Shown here in pieces: positions 44,522-54,439 of a stretch of DNA of 64,000 nt. Source of the stretch: Palaemon carinicauda (lineage: Eukaryota > Arthropoda > Malacostraca > Decapoda > Palaemonidae); assembly GCF_036898095.1 (NCBI RefSeq), contig NC_090728.1:84092219-84156218 (forward strand). The letters are read 5' to 3'. The position numbers and the translations under genes were made by a program. Numbering within the stretch: position 1 is the first letter of the stretch; each line of letters begins with the position of its first letter. A model generated the notes under the pieces. That model saw nothing but the letters and a program-made list of their open reading frames with translations. It did no database searches and had not been told where the DNA came from.

Positions 44522-46378
44522 ATGGCTGATGACGGTCATGACAGTCTCCGTACATATAGAAGGAGCTTATACCCATCCTGGATCAATCCCTGCAAGAATG
44601 GGGCTCAACAATGCAAGTGTAATCGCTGCCTAAGGTACCAGAACTACAGGCAGCAGCTAGTAGACTACATAGGGTTCAAAGTTAGGGACCCAACAGTGCT
44701 CTCTCACAGGAAGACATGTAGTTGCTTTCAATGCTACAGCCTGGTACTCGAGAGTATCTACCACCTCCTACAAAGGAAGCACAGGCCAGGATACATAGAT
44801 ATACCATCCTACCCTCCACAGCCACCTTATCCAGATGTCTTCCAGAGAAAATACCGGGTGCAAGCACGGTATAAAGAGAAAGTCTCTGCACCCAGTTGCA
44901 GTAACTCTCTCCCCTTTGAACGGGACTGTGACTGCCAGTCATGTGTGTATGCTATCTGGAGCAACACTGTAGGCCACAGCTCCCCCACTCATGCCAAACC
45001 AGCTATGGACTCCGAAGACCCACCTATCCCGGAGCCACCCACCCCATCTCCGGCACCACCTGTCCAGAAGACACCTGAAAAAATGGAAGCAGAGGACGCT
45101 CCACTCACCTCAACTCCGGAACCTGAGACCAACGTTTCAGCCATGGCTCTAGACCTGACTGAGGACAATCAACCACCGCAACTAGCAGAAATGCACCCAG
45201 AGGATTGCAACTGCACACCATGCCTCTCACAGCTCCTAATGGAGGCTCGGGCAATCACTGAGAACGACCCAAGTTTAGACCTAAACTTGGCCGCTGCTGA
45301 GGAACCTACTCAGGAGCCACAACCACCTGTCAGCCGACCCAAACAGCTTGCCAAATTCAAGATGGCAGCTGTAGAAGGCTCACCGTCATATGCAGCAGTT
45401 GCTGCTATTGCCATCGCCAACCCTGGCATCAAGATCACAGCCAGGGCCAACCTAAAAGGGGATTTAATTATATCCCCGAAGGACCGTGCCAGCGTCAACA
45501 TCCTCCAACAGGAACCCTCCCTGACCCTCCTGGACCCCGAGAAGAGACTCAGACAGGCAGTGATCTATCGGTTTCCTGTCAACATGCCACTGTCATTCGT
45601 CACCGACTGCAGCAATGTTGCAAAAGCCGAGAGGAAGCTTGACCACCGCAAACTTCCCACCAACGAAGTAACAGTCACCTTTATTGGGCAAGTCCCTAAG
45701 GCACTGGATTTGGGCCTCTGGGGAAAGTTTCCCATCAGAAGTCCAAAGCGAGAGCCATTGCGCTGTTACAACTGCCAGCGCTATGGACACCATAAGGAAG
45801 AGTGCAGGAACCCTACAATATGCGGAGTCTGCAGCCACCGCCATCCCACTCAGGACTGCATTGATGCACATCGGAATGGGACAAAAACCCAGGCAAAATG
45901 TCCCAATTGTGCGGGACCCCATCATGCATGGAACAAGAAATGTCCTGAATTCTTGAAGAGGCTACCAACCCCACTGGCAGCCCCACCGACCAAACCTGAG
46001 GCTGCACCAAAGCAGTCACAGAACAAACCTGAGGCAGCACCAAGGCAGACACCGAAGCCCCAGCGGATTCAGCGAACCAGGCCTCCCCGGCGACAATCCG
46101 AAACTCCCCCTCCAGGAGCCCCTACTAGAGCCACGGACCAAGAACCTAGCGCTGTCGCTAGCCCAGCTGAAGAGCCAACCTCCAGCGCTGTGAAATCTCC
46201 TCCCCAACCCCCAGCAATATCTGCCATCTTATCCCTGGCAGAGGCCCTGCCAGTGGATACCTTGATCTCCCTAGTACTGCAACTACTAGTCAAAGTCTGC
46301 TCCCTTGCTAAGACTCCCTCCTCTGTAATTCATTCCCTCCTCAGTCCCTTAGTTTCACCCTCCCCGGTGCAGAGATAG
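44522..46378 (+). CDS. Intact gag-like protein of the gag-only element
   Basis: 618 codons from MADDGHDSLRTYRR to VSPSPVQR. Four C-x-C-x2-C modules: Cys31-33-36 (QCKCNRC), 66-68-71 (TCSCFQC), 136-138-141 (DCDCQSC) and about 240 (DCNCTPC), each followed by a short aromatic/aliphatic helix-like run, suggesting a repeated small metal-binding unit. A Pro/Glu-rich linker separates units three and four. Central conserved region FKMAAVEGSPSYAAVAAIA ... GDLIISPKDRASVNIL ... LTLLDPEKRLRQAVIYRFPV. Three zinc knuckles at ~415-480. Pro/Ala/Arg-rich tail, then a hydrophobic ISAILSLAEALPVDTLISLVL segment. It is the only protein of this element; RT must come from elsewhere. Confidence 0.9.
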   Translation: MADDGHDSLRTYRRSLYPSWINPCKNGAQQCKCNRCLRYQNYRQQLVDYIGFKVRDPTVLSHRKTCSCFQCYSLVLESIYHLLQRKHRPGYIDIPSYPPQPPYPDVFQRKYRVQARYKEKVSAPSCSNSLPFERDCDCQSCVYAIWSNTVGHSSPTHAKPAMDSEDPPIPEPPTPSPAPPVQKTPEKMEAEDAPLTSTPEPETNVSAMALDLTEDNQPPQLAEMHPEDCNCTPCLSQLLMEARAITENDPSLDLNLAAAEEPTQEPQPPVSRPKQLAKFKMAAVEGSPSYAAVAAIAIANPGIKITARANLKGDLIISPKDRASVNILQQEPSLTLLDPEKRLRQAVIYRFPVNMPLSFVTDCSNVAKAERKLDHRKLPTNEVTVTFIGQVPKALDLGLWGKFPIRSPKREPLRCYNCQRYGHHKEECRNPTICGVCSHRHPTQDCIDAHRNGTKTQAKCPNCAGPHHAWNKKCPEFLKRLPTPLAAPPTKPEAAPKQSQNKPEAAPRQTPKPQRIQRTRPPRRQSETPPPGAPTRATDQEPSAVASPAEEPTSSAVKSPPQPPAISAILSLAEALPVDTLISLVLQLLVKVCSLAKTPSSVIHSLLSPLVSPSPVQR

Positions 46379-46535
46379 GCATCTATGCTTAAATCTGCCA
46401 CTTTTTCCTACTACTCGAATTCTTCCCTCCTCTCCCAGTCTCTCCTACTTACTGGGACTTACTGCTATCAACACTTTTACCTACTACTGAAACCTTTCAT
46501 TTCGGCTCCAAGTGGTCCTGCTTCTTGGTCCGCAA

Positions 46536-46683
46536 GGTCATGCTCTTGGTGCTGAGCGACCACACTGGCAACCACGCTCAAGGGGCTGAGCAGTTGCAAG
46601 ACCTATCTTTGCCAACCTGGCGACTATGCTCAAGGGGCTGAGCGGTCGCACCTGCAGCTACGCTCAAGGAGCTGAGCGGCTGC
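46536..46683 (+). ncRNA. Four tandem covarying stem-loops in the 3' UTR (member 3)
   Basis: Same four structures as in member 1: 46536-46561, 46568-46597, 46620-46649 and 46654-46683. Constant inner stem GCTC/GAGC; outer stems GGTC/GACC, GCAAC/GTTGC, GCGAC/GTCGC, GCAGC/GCTGC. Confidence 0.7.
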
Positions 46684-46772
46684 AAATCCAGACACGAGAG
46701 ACTGGTACTGCTGTGACACTATTGCCTACTTAGGGCAATAAATACTACGGGCTGCTACACAAAAGCCCGTGT

Positions 46773-46788
46773 CCAGCAGTAAGGCTGG
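46773..46788 (+). ncRNA. 3' UTR hairpin before CAATCT (member 3)
   Basis: CCAGC-AGTAAG-GCTGG flanked by AGCCCGTGT and GCAATCT, as in member 1. Confidence 0.6.
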
Positions 46789-46829
46789 GCAATCTTTTAA
46801 CTTAGTACCTTTTTTTTTGTGTTTGATCA

Positions 46830-46985
46830 CCTACGGGCCGAACAATAGAAAGGCCCGTGCCAACAAGAAGTATTGGCTTTAATACCCCAACAACAACAAC
46901 AACCTACGGGCTACGGGCCAACCAAGGGAAAGGCCCGTGCCAACAACAAGTGTTGGCTTTAAAACCCCAACACCTACGGGCCAAC
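46830..46985 (+). repeat. Two tandem tail units, junction 3/4
   Basis: Unit 1 (CTACGGGCCGAACAATAGAAAGG...) ends with (CAA)n and CCTACGGG; unit 2 ends CCCCAACACCTACGGGCCAAC, where member 4 begins. Confidence 0.85.
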
Positions 46986-47157
46986 ATCCATCCATGACTC
47001 GCGCATTGGACACCATCCAGACAAGACGTCTCCCAGCTCTCTCTCTCTCAGCAGTCACGTAGCAGCAGAGACTCGGCTCGGACCGACGAAGCCCCGCCTC
47101 CTAATCATATCCTCATCCTTACTCCCCCCCTACCCACCCAACCTTCTCCTCCCCGTA

Positions 47158-47158
<1 letters not shown>

Positions 47159-47207
<49 letters not shown>
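47159..47207. repeat. (CT)n microsatellite in 5' UTR of member 4
   Basis: About 49 bp of TC. Confidence 0.95.
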
Positions 47208-47210
<3 letters not shown>

Positions 47211-47239
47211 AACTCTACTAACCATCAGTAGCCCTTTAT

Positions 47240-47277
47240 CCCCGGAGTTGCCGTTGTGGTCTTAAAACTCTCTGGGG
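47240..47277 (+). promoter_or_regulatory. Conserved 5' UTR block, possible hairpin (member 4)
   Basis: The 21-bp block at 47250-47270 is identical to member 2 (37982-38002). Here it is enclosed by CCCCGGAG / CTCTGGGG, which can pair with one G-U; in member 2 the flanks are CTGG / CCAG. Role unknown. Confidence 0.5.
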
Positions 47278-47695
47278 ACACTGGGTATTGCTGCCACGTC
47301 TAGGCTCCTACTCCCTTGTAGTGCCTACATAGAATAGTTTGTTAGCCATAAAACACTGCCTTCTATAAAGTGTTACTAATACCTGTTTTTCTATTATTCA
47401 TTAGTTTTTTGGTTCTCGCGCCCTCAATTCAATTTTAAACTTGATCTTTTTATAGTTCCCTTAGGGACTTAAATGTTTTGCATCCATTCATAGTGTTAAA
47501 TCTCGCCTCCAGTCATTGCAACATTATTAAAAGTTAAATTATCGAGTCCCGTAAGTTTACGTGAAATCCCGTAGAGGTTTTTTTTCGCTAATTTCCCCCA
47601 TAAGAACACTTAAGGTTTTAAGAGTAAAAATTTTTTTTGTTTTCATTTTCATTTTCAATGTAGGTAATTAATGTCTTATCTCTCATATCTTCACG

Positions 47696-49233
47696 ATGGG
47701 TAAAGTGAAGATAAAGGACACTAGTCAGGGCACTGACAGTGAGTCCCGCCGCCTGGAAATATGGCGTTTGTTGCAGGAAAATTCCCTCTACATTCATAAA
47801 TTAGAAACATCTAACAAATGTTTCTATGCTATTGCTGACGAATCTAATATTGAAAAACTGATCAACCCTAAAGTAAAGGAAACTTTCCTGCGCAGGAACT
47901 TTGAAATTCTCGACCCCCCTCACCTGAATGCCCAGAGGACCCTAGTGGTCACTCAGGCCGACGCCCCTATTTACACCCAATCTGCTGACGACCTTAAGCA
48001 TGACATCGAAACACGGAATAATGTAAAAGTCTCTGAAGTGATCAAATTGCCTAACACCCAGGCAAGATTAAAATGGACACTGTACAGATGGTGAGAGACT
48101 GCCTGGTTAAGGGACTTCTCATTTCCGGTCAGTCCTTTCCCCCCAAATTCTTAAGACAGGAAGTTAACGTTACATTACCCCAGTGTATGAGATGCTATAA
48201 ATATGACCATGTCAAGAAAGATTGCCCTAAGCCAGATACTTACAAGATTTGCTCAGTCTGCGCCTCTGTGGATCACTGCTGGACGGAGTGCCCTAATGGT
48301 AGCAACCATAAGTGCATTACTTGCAGTGGTGACCACCCAACAATGGCTGCAAGATGCCCTACCAGAAAGACTATGGTTAAGGAACAAGCCAAAATCTTAA
48401 GGACTCAACACTCTCTGACGACTCCAACCATATCCTTCGCCCAGGCCACAGCCCCTAAGGCAAATAACTCTACTGCTAACTCTGCCCTCCCAGTACAGAA
48501 CTCCCTATCACTATAGCAAATTACAGTTATGAACACAGCCATAATAATGGCCAATCTCAGTGAGGCTGTTGAACCTGGCACCTATCAGTCTATGGTAGAT
48601 GCTTTTTACAAAGCTAATGGCCTGCCACTAATCAAGATCCCCACTGAGGCCATTAAATTGGCTAGCAAAGTCTCGAACCTCTTAAGATCAGGCCCCCAGA
48701 CTGACTCCACTCCCCCTCAGGCTCAACCAGGACCCCAGACTGACTCTGACCACCCACAGGCTCTCACTAATACCGATGACATGGAGACAGAGGATCTCAG
48801 CAGAAAAAGAGTTCTCAGTGACTCTGATTCTGACATCTCAGCACCCATCAATCCAGCTAAAAAGCAGCCCCTACCCTCCACCTCAGCAGCTGTTCAAGTT
48901 CATGTCGAAGAATCACAAGGAGCCACCGCCCTCCCTCCCCTCCCCCTCATTAATCAAACTAAGGTAACTAAAATTGGTTTCAGGCTATATTCATCGATCA
49001 ACACCACAACCCCCCCATCAGCTACCCATGAATCCTTAAAGAAAATGATCGAATCACAGACCCTCAAATACCTTTACACAGAAAAATTAGATAACGACAC
49101 AGTAATTGGACTAATAAACAGTGGCTCAATACAATTGGATAAGTATGTCCCAAGACTCACTAGGTTGAACACCGACAGATTCGGGAGGTTGGACTCCGGT
49201 TTCTACGACATAAGTAAAAAACGGTTACCCTAA
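47696..49233 (+). pseudogene. ORF1 gag-like protein of LINE member 4, two lesions
   Basis: Starts MGKVKIKDTSQGTDSESRR at 47696. The frame is lost near 48070 (TQARLKWTLYRW* versus MDTVQMVRDCLVKGLLISG in the next frame) and meets an in-frame TAG at 48514-48516 (SLSL*QITVMNTAI), after which the same frame continues to TAA at 49233. The middle has three zinc-knuckle-like units: CMRCYKYDHVKKDC, CSVCASVDHCWTEC and CITCSGDHPTMAARC. The C-terminal third carries acidic, Ser/Pro-rich sequence and a final SIQLDKYVPRLTRLN region. RNA-binding ORF1 by position and knuckles. The stop overlaps the ORF2 start as TAATG. Confidence 0.8.
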
Positions 49234-51997
49234 TGGACACTCTCATAGTAATCCAACACAATGTCTTGAAGTGGACTTTCCTTCGTAGCAGGGAACTTAC
49301 TAATATTTATTCCTCTCTCCCCACATCTCATCCTTCTCAATTCCACAGGCATCCCGAATCCTCTCGCATCAAAATCTGGAACTATAATGTTTTCCAAAGC
49401 AATATCTCTGGAGAACAGAGCGCTGGGATAGCTATAGCGGTCAGACGGGATATTACAGTCAAGTTAATAGACGGTTTCAACCATGACCTTTTAGCAGTTG
49501 AACTGCAAACGGTACGTGGACCGGTGGTAGTGGCAACCACCTACCTACCCCCCAGAAACCCAATTTTCCCACAACAGGATATACTCTCATTGATGAGACG
49601 TAATATCCCAGTCTACCTGCTGGCTGATCTCAACGCAGCTCACACGGCCCTTGGCCACAACAGTACTAACCCAGTAGGGAGTCTTATAAACGTCCTATTG
49701 AATAGGAACCTTATAAGATTCCTAGGACCAGATTTTGACACATACTTTCACAGGAGAACCTCGGGCAAGCCAGACTTTCTCCTTTCTAATAGACTGCACA
49801 TTTTTAATTATTCACTCACTCAAGGCCCTCTAAACACTTCCGACCATACTCCCTTAGTTTTAAAACTTACTGTGAGACCCATTTTGGTACCTACTAGTCC
49901 TACACTTGACATCAATAATGCTGACTGGGAACGTTTCAAAGACTCACTCGATGACTCTCTCTCGAACTATGACGAACCGAACAATGTCCTGAAAGATAAA
50001 ACCTATATAGATGACAAACTAGCTTTCTGGTATAGGTTGATAAAGGAAGCTTCAGAGCAGTATATCCCCATCAAAACCCACAGAATCCTACCCTACACCA
50101 AGGAAACTGACCTCCTCAAACTGCTACAATTCCGATACAAACAGGCCATAGATCAAATTAATATTCAGGGCCCATCAAGACATATCTTAGAATATATCCA
50201 TGACATCCAAGAACGAATCAAAATCGAATCAGTTGAACTTATTAATTCAAACTGGGACACTCTCTTGAACAAGTGTGAGATCTCCTACAAAGACCCAGGT
50301 AAATTCTGGAGAATGGTTAGGAATCTTTTAGGTTCGTCCTCAGATCCCACAGCCTACATCATCAACAACAATGAGAAGGTCTATACTCCTCGGGATCAAG
50401 AGATCGTTTTCAGGGATTTCTGGTCAAACATCTTTAGGATTGACCCAGTAGAAAATCGCAGGTTTGATCAGCAACACGAGCAACATGTCATGGCGGCAAT
50501 CCATGATCATGCTGATCGCATAATCCCTCATGATTTGGTAGATCTTGGGAGGCTTGACGAGGACGACTTCTTCTTGAAACCTATCCAACTCCAGGATATT
50601 ATTAATATCATTAATCAGTTTCAAAACAAAGCTCCTGGCCAATCAAAAGTCAATAAAACTATACTAAAAAATCTTCCCAATTCAATGCTCTCCTTTCTTT
50701 GTCATATCTTGAATGAGTCCCTAAGCATGGGCTACTGGCCAAACTTTTTCAAGAGAGCTGTACTTCCCTTTATAGGGAAAAAGGGTAAAGACCTAACCTC
50801 AGTTTCGAATTATAGACCAATATCCCTATTAGAGACCCCGGGGAAAATATTTGAAAAGATAATAAAAGTAAGGTTCGAGGAGTTCTTGGATGATAATTTG
50901 CTTGTAAACAAGAATCAGTATGGGTTCACTCATGGTAAGGGTACCCAACTAGCATTAGCCAGGTTGTACGAATTCATAGCAGTTAAGAAAAGTTTAGGGT
51001 GTGGATGTAACTTAATTTCACGAGATGTAAGCAGAGCCTTTGACAAGGTCTGGCATGAGGGCTTAAAATACAAACTTTTAGAAGCACAATTGCCAGATAT
51101 TTTGACCAGACTGCTGTGCAACGTTTTAGATGACCGGGTTGCCATGATCAAAATTAAAGATTATATAGGGCCTGAGTTCCAACTGCTCTCAGGAGTTCCT
51201 CAGGGTAGTGTTCTCTCCCCCACTCTATATAACTTCTTTATTAAGGACACTCCTCCACCTGCAGAAGGCTGTCTTCAGATCATATTTGCCGATGATCACA
51301 CCCAAGTGATAACCCATCCCAATAAAAATAAAAATTATTTACAGAGAAAGACAGTCCGTGAATTAACAAAAATCAATAATTACGAAAGGAAATGGAAAAT
51401 AACTACAAATATTAACAAATTCCAATTACTGTCAATAACGGTCAACAATCCTCCTTCTATAATCATAGATAACATTCGTTTCCCATACACAAATAATGCA
51501 AGAATACATGGGTGTACATTCAAACGGTCTGGCTTGCTTTCCCATGTTAAAGCAAGAATTAACATTTCCAAAGCGACTGACAATAGGCTAAAAAGATTCA
51601 AGGGGTTATCCACTAAAACACAACTGAGGCTCTATAAATCCCTAGTAAGACCACAACTAGAATACCCTACCGTAATATTTAGCAATATCAGTAAGACTTC
51701 ATTGAGTAAAATGCAAGCCGTTCAAAACAAAGCTCTGAGGCGAGCCTATAAGGAGGTGCCTCCCTATTTTAACAGAATACTTATCTCCATCAACTTTCTA
51801 AGTTGGAACCCCTCAATGTTAGGTTTCACAGGCTTAGCCAAAGAACCTGGGACAAACTAGCCATTGACGATGACGACCTTTACGCAATTACAAGGACTCT
51901 TTCCAACGGACATACTCGGGATCACAACTGGTGGAGGAGACTAGATCCCAAAATCAATTGTGATCCACCCCGGCCGAGATATATCTCCACTGGTTAA
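49233..51997 (+). pseudogene. ORF2 endonuclease-RT of LINE member 4, frameshifted at the end
   Basis: 875-codon frame from ATG at 49233 to 51860; the natural C-terminus continues in another frame (PLNVRFHRLSQRTWDKLA ... RPRYISTG) to 51997, so a frameshift lies near 51810. Endonuclease blocks: IQHNVLKW, YLLADLNAAH, GKPDFLLS and NTSDHTPLVL. Part of the ILLN(S/E)TG block reads in a shifted frame near 49325-49350, suggesting two compensating indels. RT blocks: NKAPGQSKVNKTIL, ISLLETPGKIFEKII, NQYGFTHGKGT, LISRDVSRAFDKVWH, GVPQGSVLSPTLYN and IIFADDHTQVI (FADD catalytic box). No RNase H follows. Jockey-group in the broad sense; clade not assigned. Confidence 0.85.
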
Positions 51998-52377
51998 TTC
52001 AAATCCTTAACCATCATTAATCAATAATTCAATTAAATTCATTAATTTCACATTCATAACCCATAATCTGCCATCATATCATTTTTGCCTTCAAAGGGGG
52101 TCATCTAAAATCTAACATTCTTATTGCAACAGGGCTAGATGCGTGAACCAAAAAACCTTTCCTTTCCTCCTCTATCCACTCTACCTTATTACCTAACATT
52201 GCAAGAGGGTCTGCCCCTCTCTTTTCCTCTTCTCCTATACTTCTTTTTCTCACTTTTTCTTCCTCCTACCCCTCCCGAGTACCTGCCTTCGGGCTATAAA
52301 CTGGATTGTATCCAGGGGTACTCTTCCCTATCCTTATCCCCTATTCCCCACTTCCCTATCCCTATCCTGGCTGGCTG

Positions 52378-52452
52378 GCTACGGGCCAACTAAGGGAAAG
52401 ACCCGTGCCAACAACGAGTGTTAGCCTTAATACCCCAACAACAACAATTATC
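52378..52452 (+). repeat. Tail unit of member 4
   Basis: CTACGGGCC-AACTAAGGGAAA-GACCCGTG, GCCAACA-ACGAG-TGTTAGC, CCTTAATACCCC, (CAA)3, with a few changes from the other units. Confidence 0.8.
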
Positions 52453-52459
52453 GAATTGA

Positions 52460-52507
52460 CGGGCTGCCTACGCAAGAGCCCGTGTCTAGTCAAAAGGACT
52501 AGACAAT
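52460..52507 (+). ncRNA. Hairpin before CAATCT downstream of member 4
   Basis: ACGGGCT...AGCCCGTGT followed by CTAGTC-AAAAG-GACTAG and ACAATCT. Same flanks as in members 1 and 3 with a completely different but complementary stem. It appears to be the 3' end of another, otherwise lost, gag-only-type element. Confidence 0.6.
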
Positions 52508-52529
52508 CTAACGAACAAATTAGCGCTAG

Positions 52530-53140
52530 AGCAAGTCTCGGGTAGAAGGAAAGAGTTATCTCATTTTTGTGGAGTACAGAACCAGTTCTACTCCTATTAA
52601 CACTTCACTGCATCTTCACAACGTTTTAATATCAATAATAAGAACAATCCTAAAAGCTTAGTAGTGAGGTGGTTTAGCTCGAAATGTCAAAAGGATTGTG
52701 CATTTTGTGATTCAAGCATCAAACTGTGGCACAAATGAGCCACTCAGAATTCTCTCTTAATGTCTGCCATATTGGAATTCAAAATGGCTGCCATTTGAAA
52801 TCTACATTTTCGATTATCTTTGGATCTAATGCTGCTATTGACTCGATTCTGGTGTCCAAATGTATGTTTTGGGAGGAAAGGAATCTGATGGTTAAAATCT
52901 GCATTGTGTATCTTTATATATTAGCCAACATATTGGATTTCAAAATGGCCACCACTTGAATTCTACATGTGCGATTACCTCTGGGTCAAATATTTTTACA
53001 GTACATGACAATATCCATTTTTCAAAATGACATACTTTATTACAGTACGCCACTTAATTCATGAGAGATGAATATTCATCATGTATTTTTGACAAGACAA
53101 CATTTTACTCAAAGTCTGTAAAGTAAAAATTGTTTGAGTT
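52530..53140. repeat. Non-coding stretch with a ~165-bp tandem duplication
   Basis: 52757-52830 and 52922-53000 share CATATTGGA.TTCAAAATGGC, then TTGAA.TCTACAT and CGATTA followed by TCTTTGGATC / CCTCTGGGTC; offset ~165 bp. No coding frame. Confidence 0.55.
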
Positions 53141-53145
53141 ATTGA

Positions 53146-54175
53146 TTAGATTCTGTGTTGTTCTAGGTTTAAAGAAATACCAGTACCATGGAAGGAGTCT
53201 TTTGATGTTGTTACACTGGGGTTGTGGCCTACGTTGTCTACAGCGGCAGTTGTAAACACTTCACCACACAACTTTGGAGGGCAGACCACTTGTTCTCCGT
53301 GAAACTGTTTGCAGACACGGTTGCCCATCTGTGCTGAGAGCTGGAGCACTCTGTCATTCGAGATGCTTAAGCCAAGGTGTGAAAGTCTGTCGACTAATTC
53401 TTTCTTGCGTGTATGAGCATGCAACATCATCCCTACGTATGTTGGAAGTAGGGTCTCTTGTGCAACACTGTGCCTGGCACAGGTGGACGATGTGGTGCCA
53501 CGAGTTCGTTTGTGTTTGACGCTGTTGAACTTCAGTATCTGGGCTGTGGTAATTGCTGCAGGGTTAGTGTCTTCCGTTTGGTCCTTGATGCTGGGTCCCT
53601 CGAGAATCATGCTGACTGGTGCAAACAGCAACGGTGGCACAGATTCTTCTTGACATCCTTCAGGGAATCCTGTGAAGGGCTTGGCTTCTCCAAACATATG
53701 GTGGCGAACAATGTGTGCAGCACGTGCAAGATGGACTGCATCACTATCACTGTCCAGTTCGCAGGCTTTGTCAAGAGCAGCACCGAGATCTTCTCCAAAT
53801 GCCATCAATATGTCTCTCCCCTTGGTGTGTGCTCGCATGTCAGGAAACTGAGATAGCAGTCTCTGTTTCAGTCGTGTGGAGTGGACTCTCGTATCGAGCT
53901 GCACTCCGAGCTGTTCCATTCTCAGCTGATATAGGTGGACAAGATCGCCCAATCTAAATACTACTACTGACGACATTGCTCTCTCTTGGTGTGAGTCCTG
54001 TGGTCCTGTTGATTGGACCGATCTTGCGCCGTTGTAAAGTCCTATCAAGCACTGCAGGTGATACTGGGTGTCCAACGCAACCATGTCCCCACCACTGAGA
54101 CCTCCAAGCAGTTCTGTATCACCAAGAAGGTTTGCACAGGCACGGACCCGTCTGTCAATTTTGAATGTTGCAGCT
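53146..54175 (-). CDS. Conserved protein of unknown function, single exon-like fragment
   Basis: Minus-strand frame of 312 codons from ATG at 54084, which can be read further upstream in frame (TFKIDRRVRACANLLGDTELLGGLSGGD) to about 54172, where CTAACAG could be a splice acceptor. Distinct features: LPTYVGMMLHAHTRKKELVDRL, LSISNDRVLQLSAQMGN, VCPPKLCGEVFTTAAVDNVGHNP and SFHGTGIS. I recall such blocks from multi-copy uncharacterised proteins in cnidarians and crustaceans, probably of mobile-element origin, but can name no domain. It is uninterrupted, so young or constrained. The end at 53146 (NLEQHRI) may be past a real exon end. Confidence 0.5.
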
Positions 54176-54439
54176 GTTAGAATATTAAACTTTTATTTAG
54201 GATGCATTGGTAAGGTAGATTATACACTTAGGTGCAATCATTTGTTTTTACCCATAATTCTTGGCATGATGTACGTGACATGACGCCGCTTTCTTTTGTC
54301 CGTGTAGTATAACCGGCAAGTTCATGGCCGAAGGAACTGTGTACTGCTGCCTCCCACATTCTCCATTAAAGTGACTCTTTTAGTGATAATCTTTTATTAT
54401 AACCCACCATCATGTCCTTCGACCTCACAGAAACTGACA

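Larger units (their letters stand above)
44292..46985 (+). mobile_element. Gag-only retroelement, array member 3
   Basis: 5' UTR of ~230 bp (starts AGTCTGGGCCCAGCTCTCGC), an intact 618-codon gag (44522-46378), ~440 bp of structured 3' UTR, and two tail units (46830-46985). It closely matches member 1 along its whole length. No ORF2 or remnant of one. Intact coding and close similarity to member 1 indicate recent activity. Confidence 0.88.
46986..52455 (+). mobile_element. Full-length LINE of a second lineage, array member 4
   Basis: 5' UTR (46986-47695, with a CT tract), ORF1 (47696-49233, two lesions), ORF2 (49233-51997, frameshifted near the end), 3' UTR, and a tail unit at 52378-52452 with the same two hairpins and (CAA)n as the other members. 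The RT is clearly different from member 2 and no RNase H is present. It shares only the tail and a 21-bp 5' UTR block with member 2. Confidence 0.85.
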
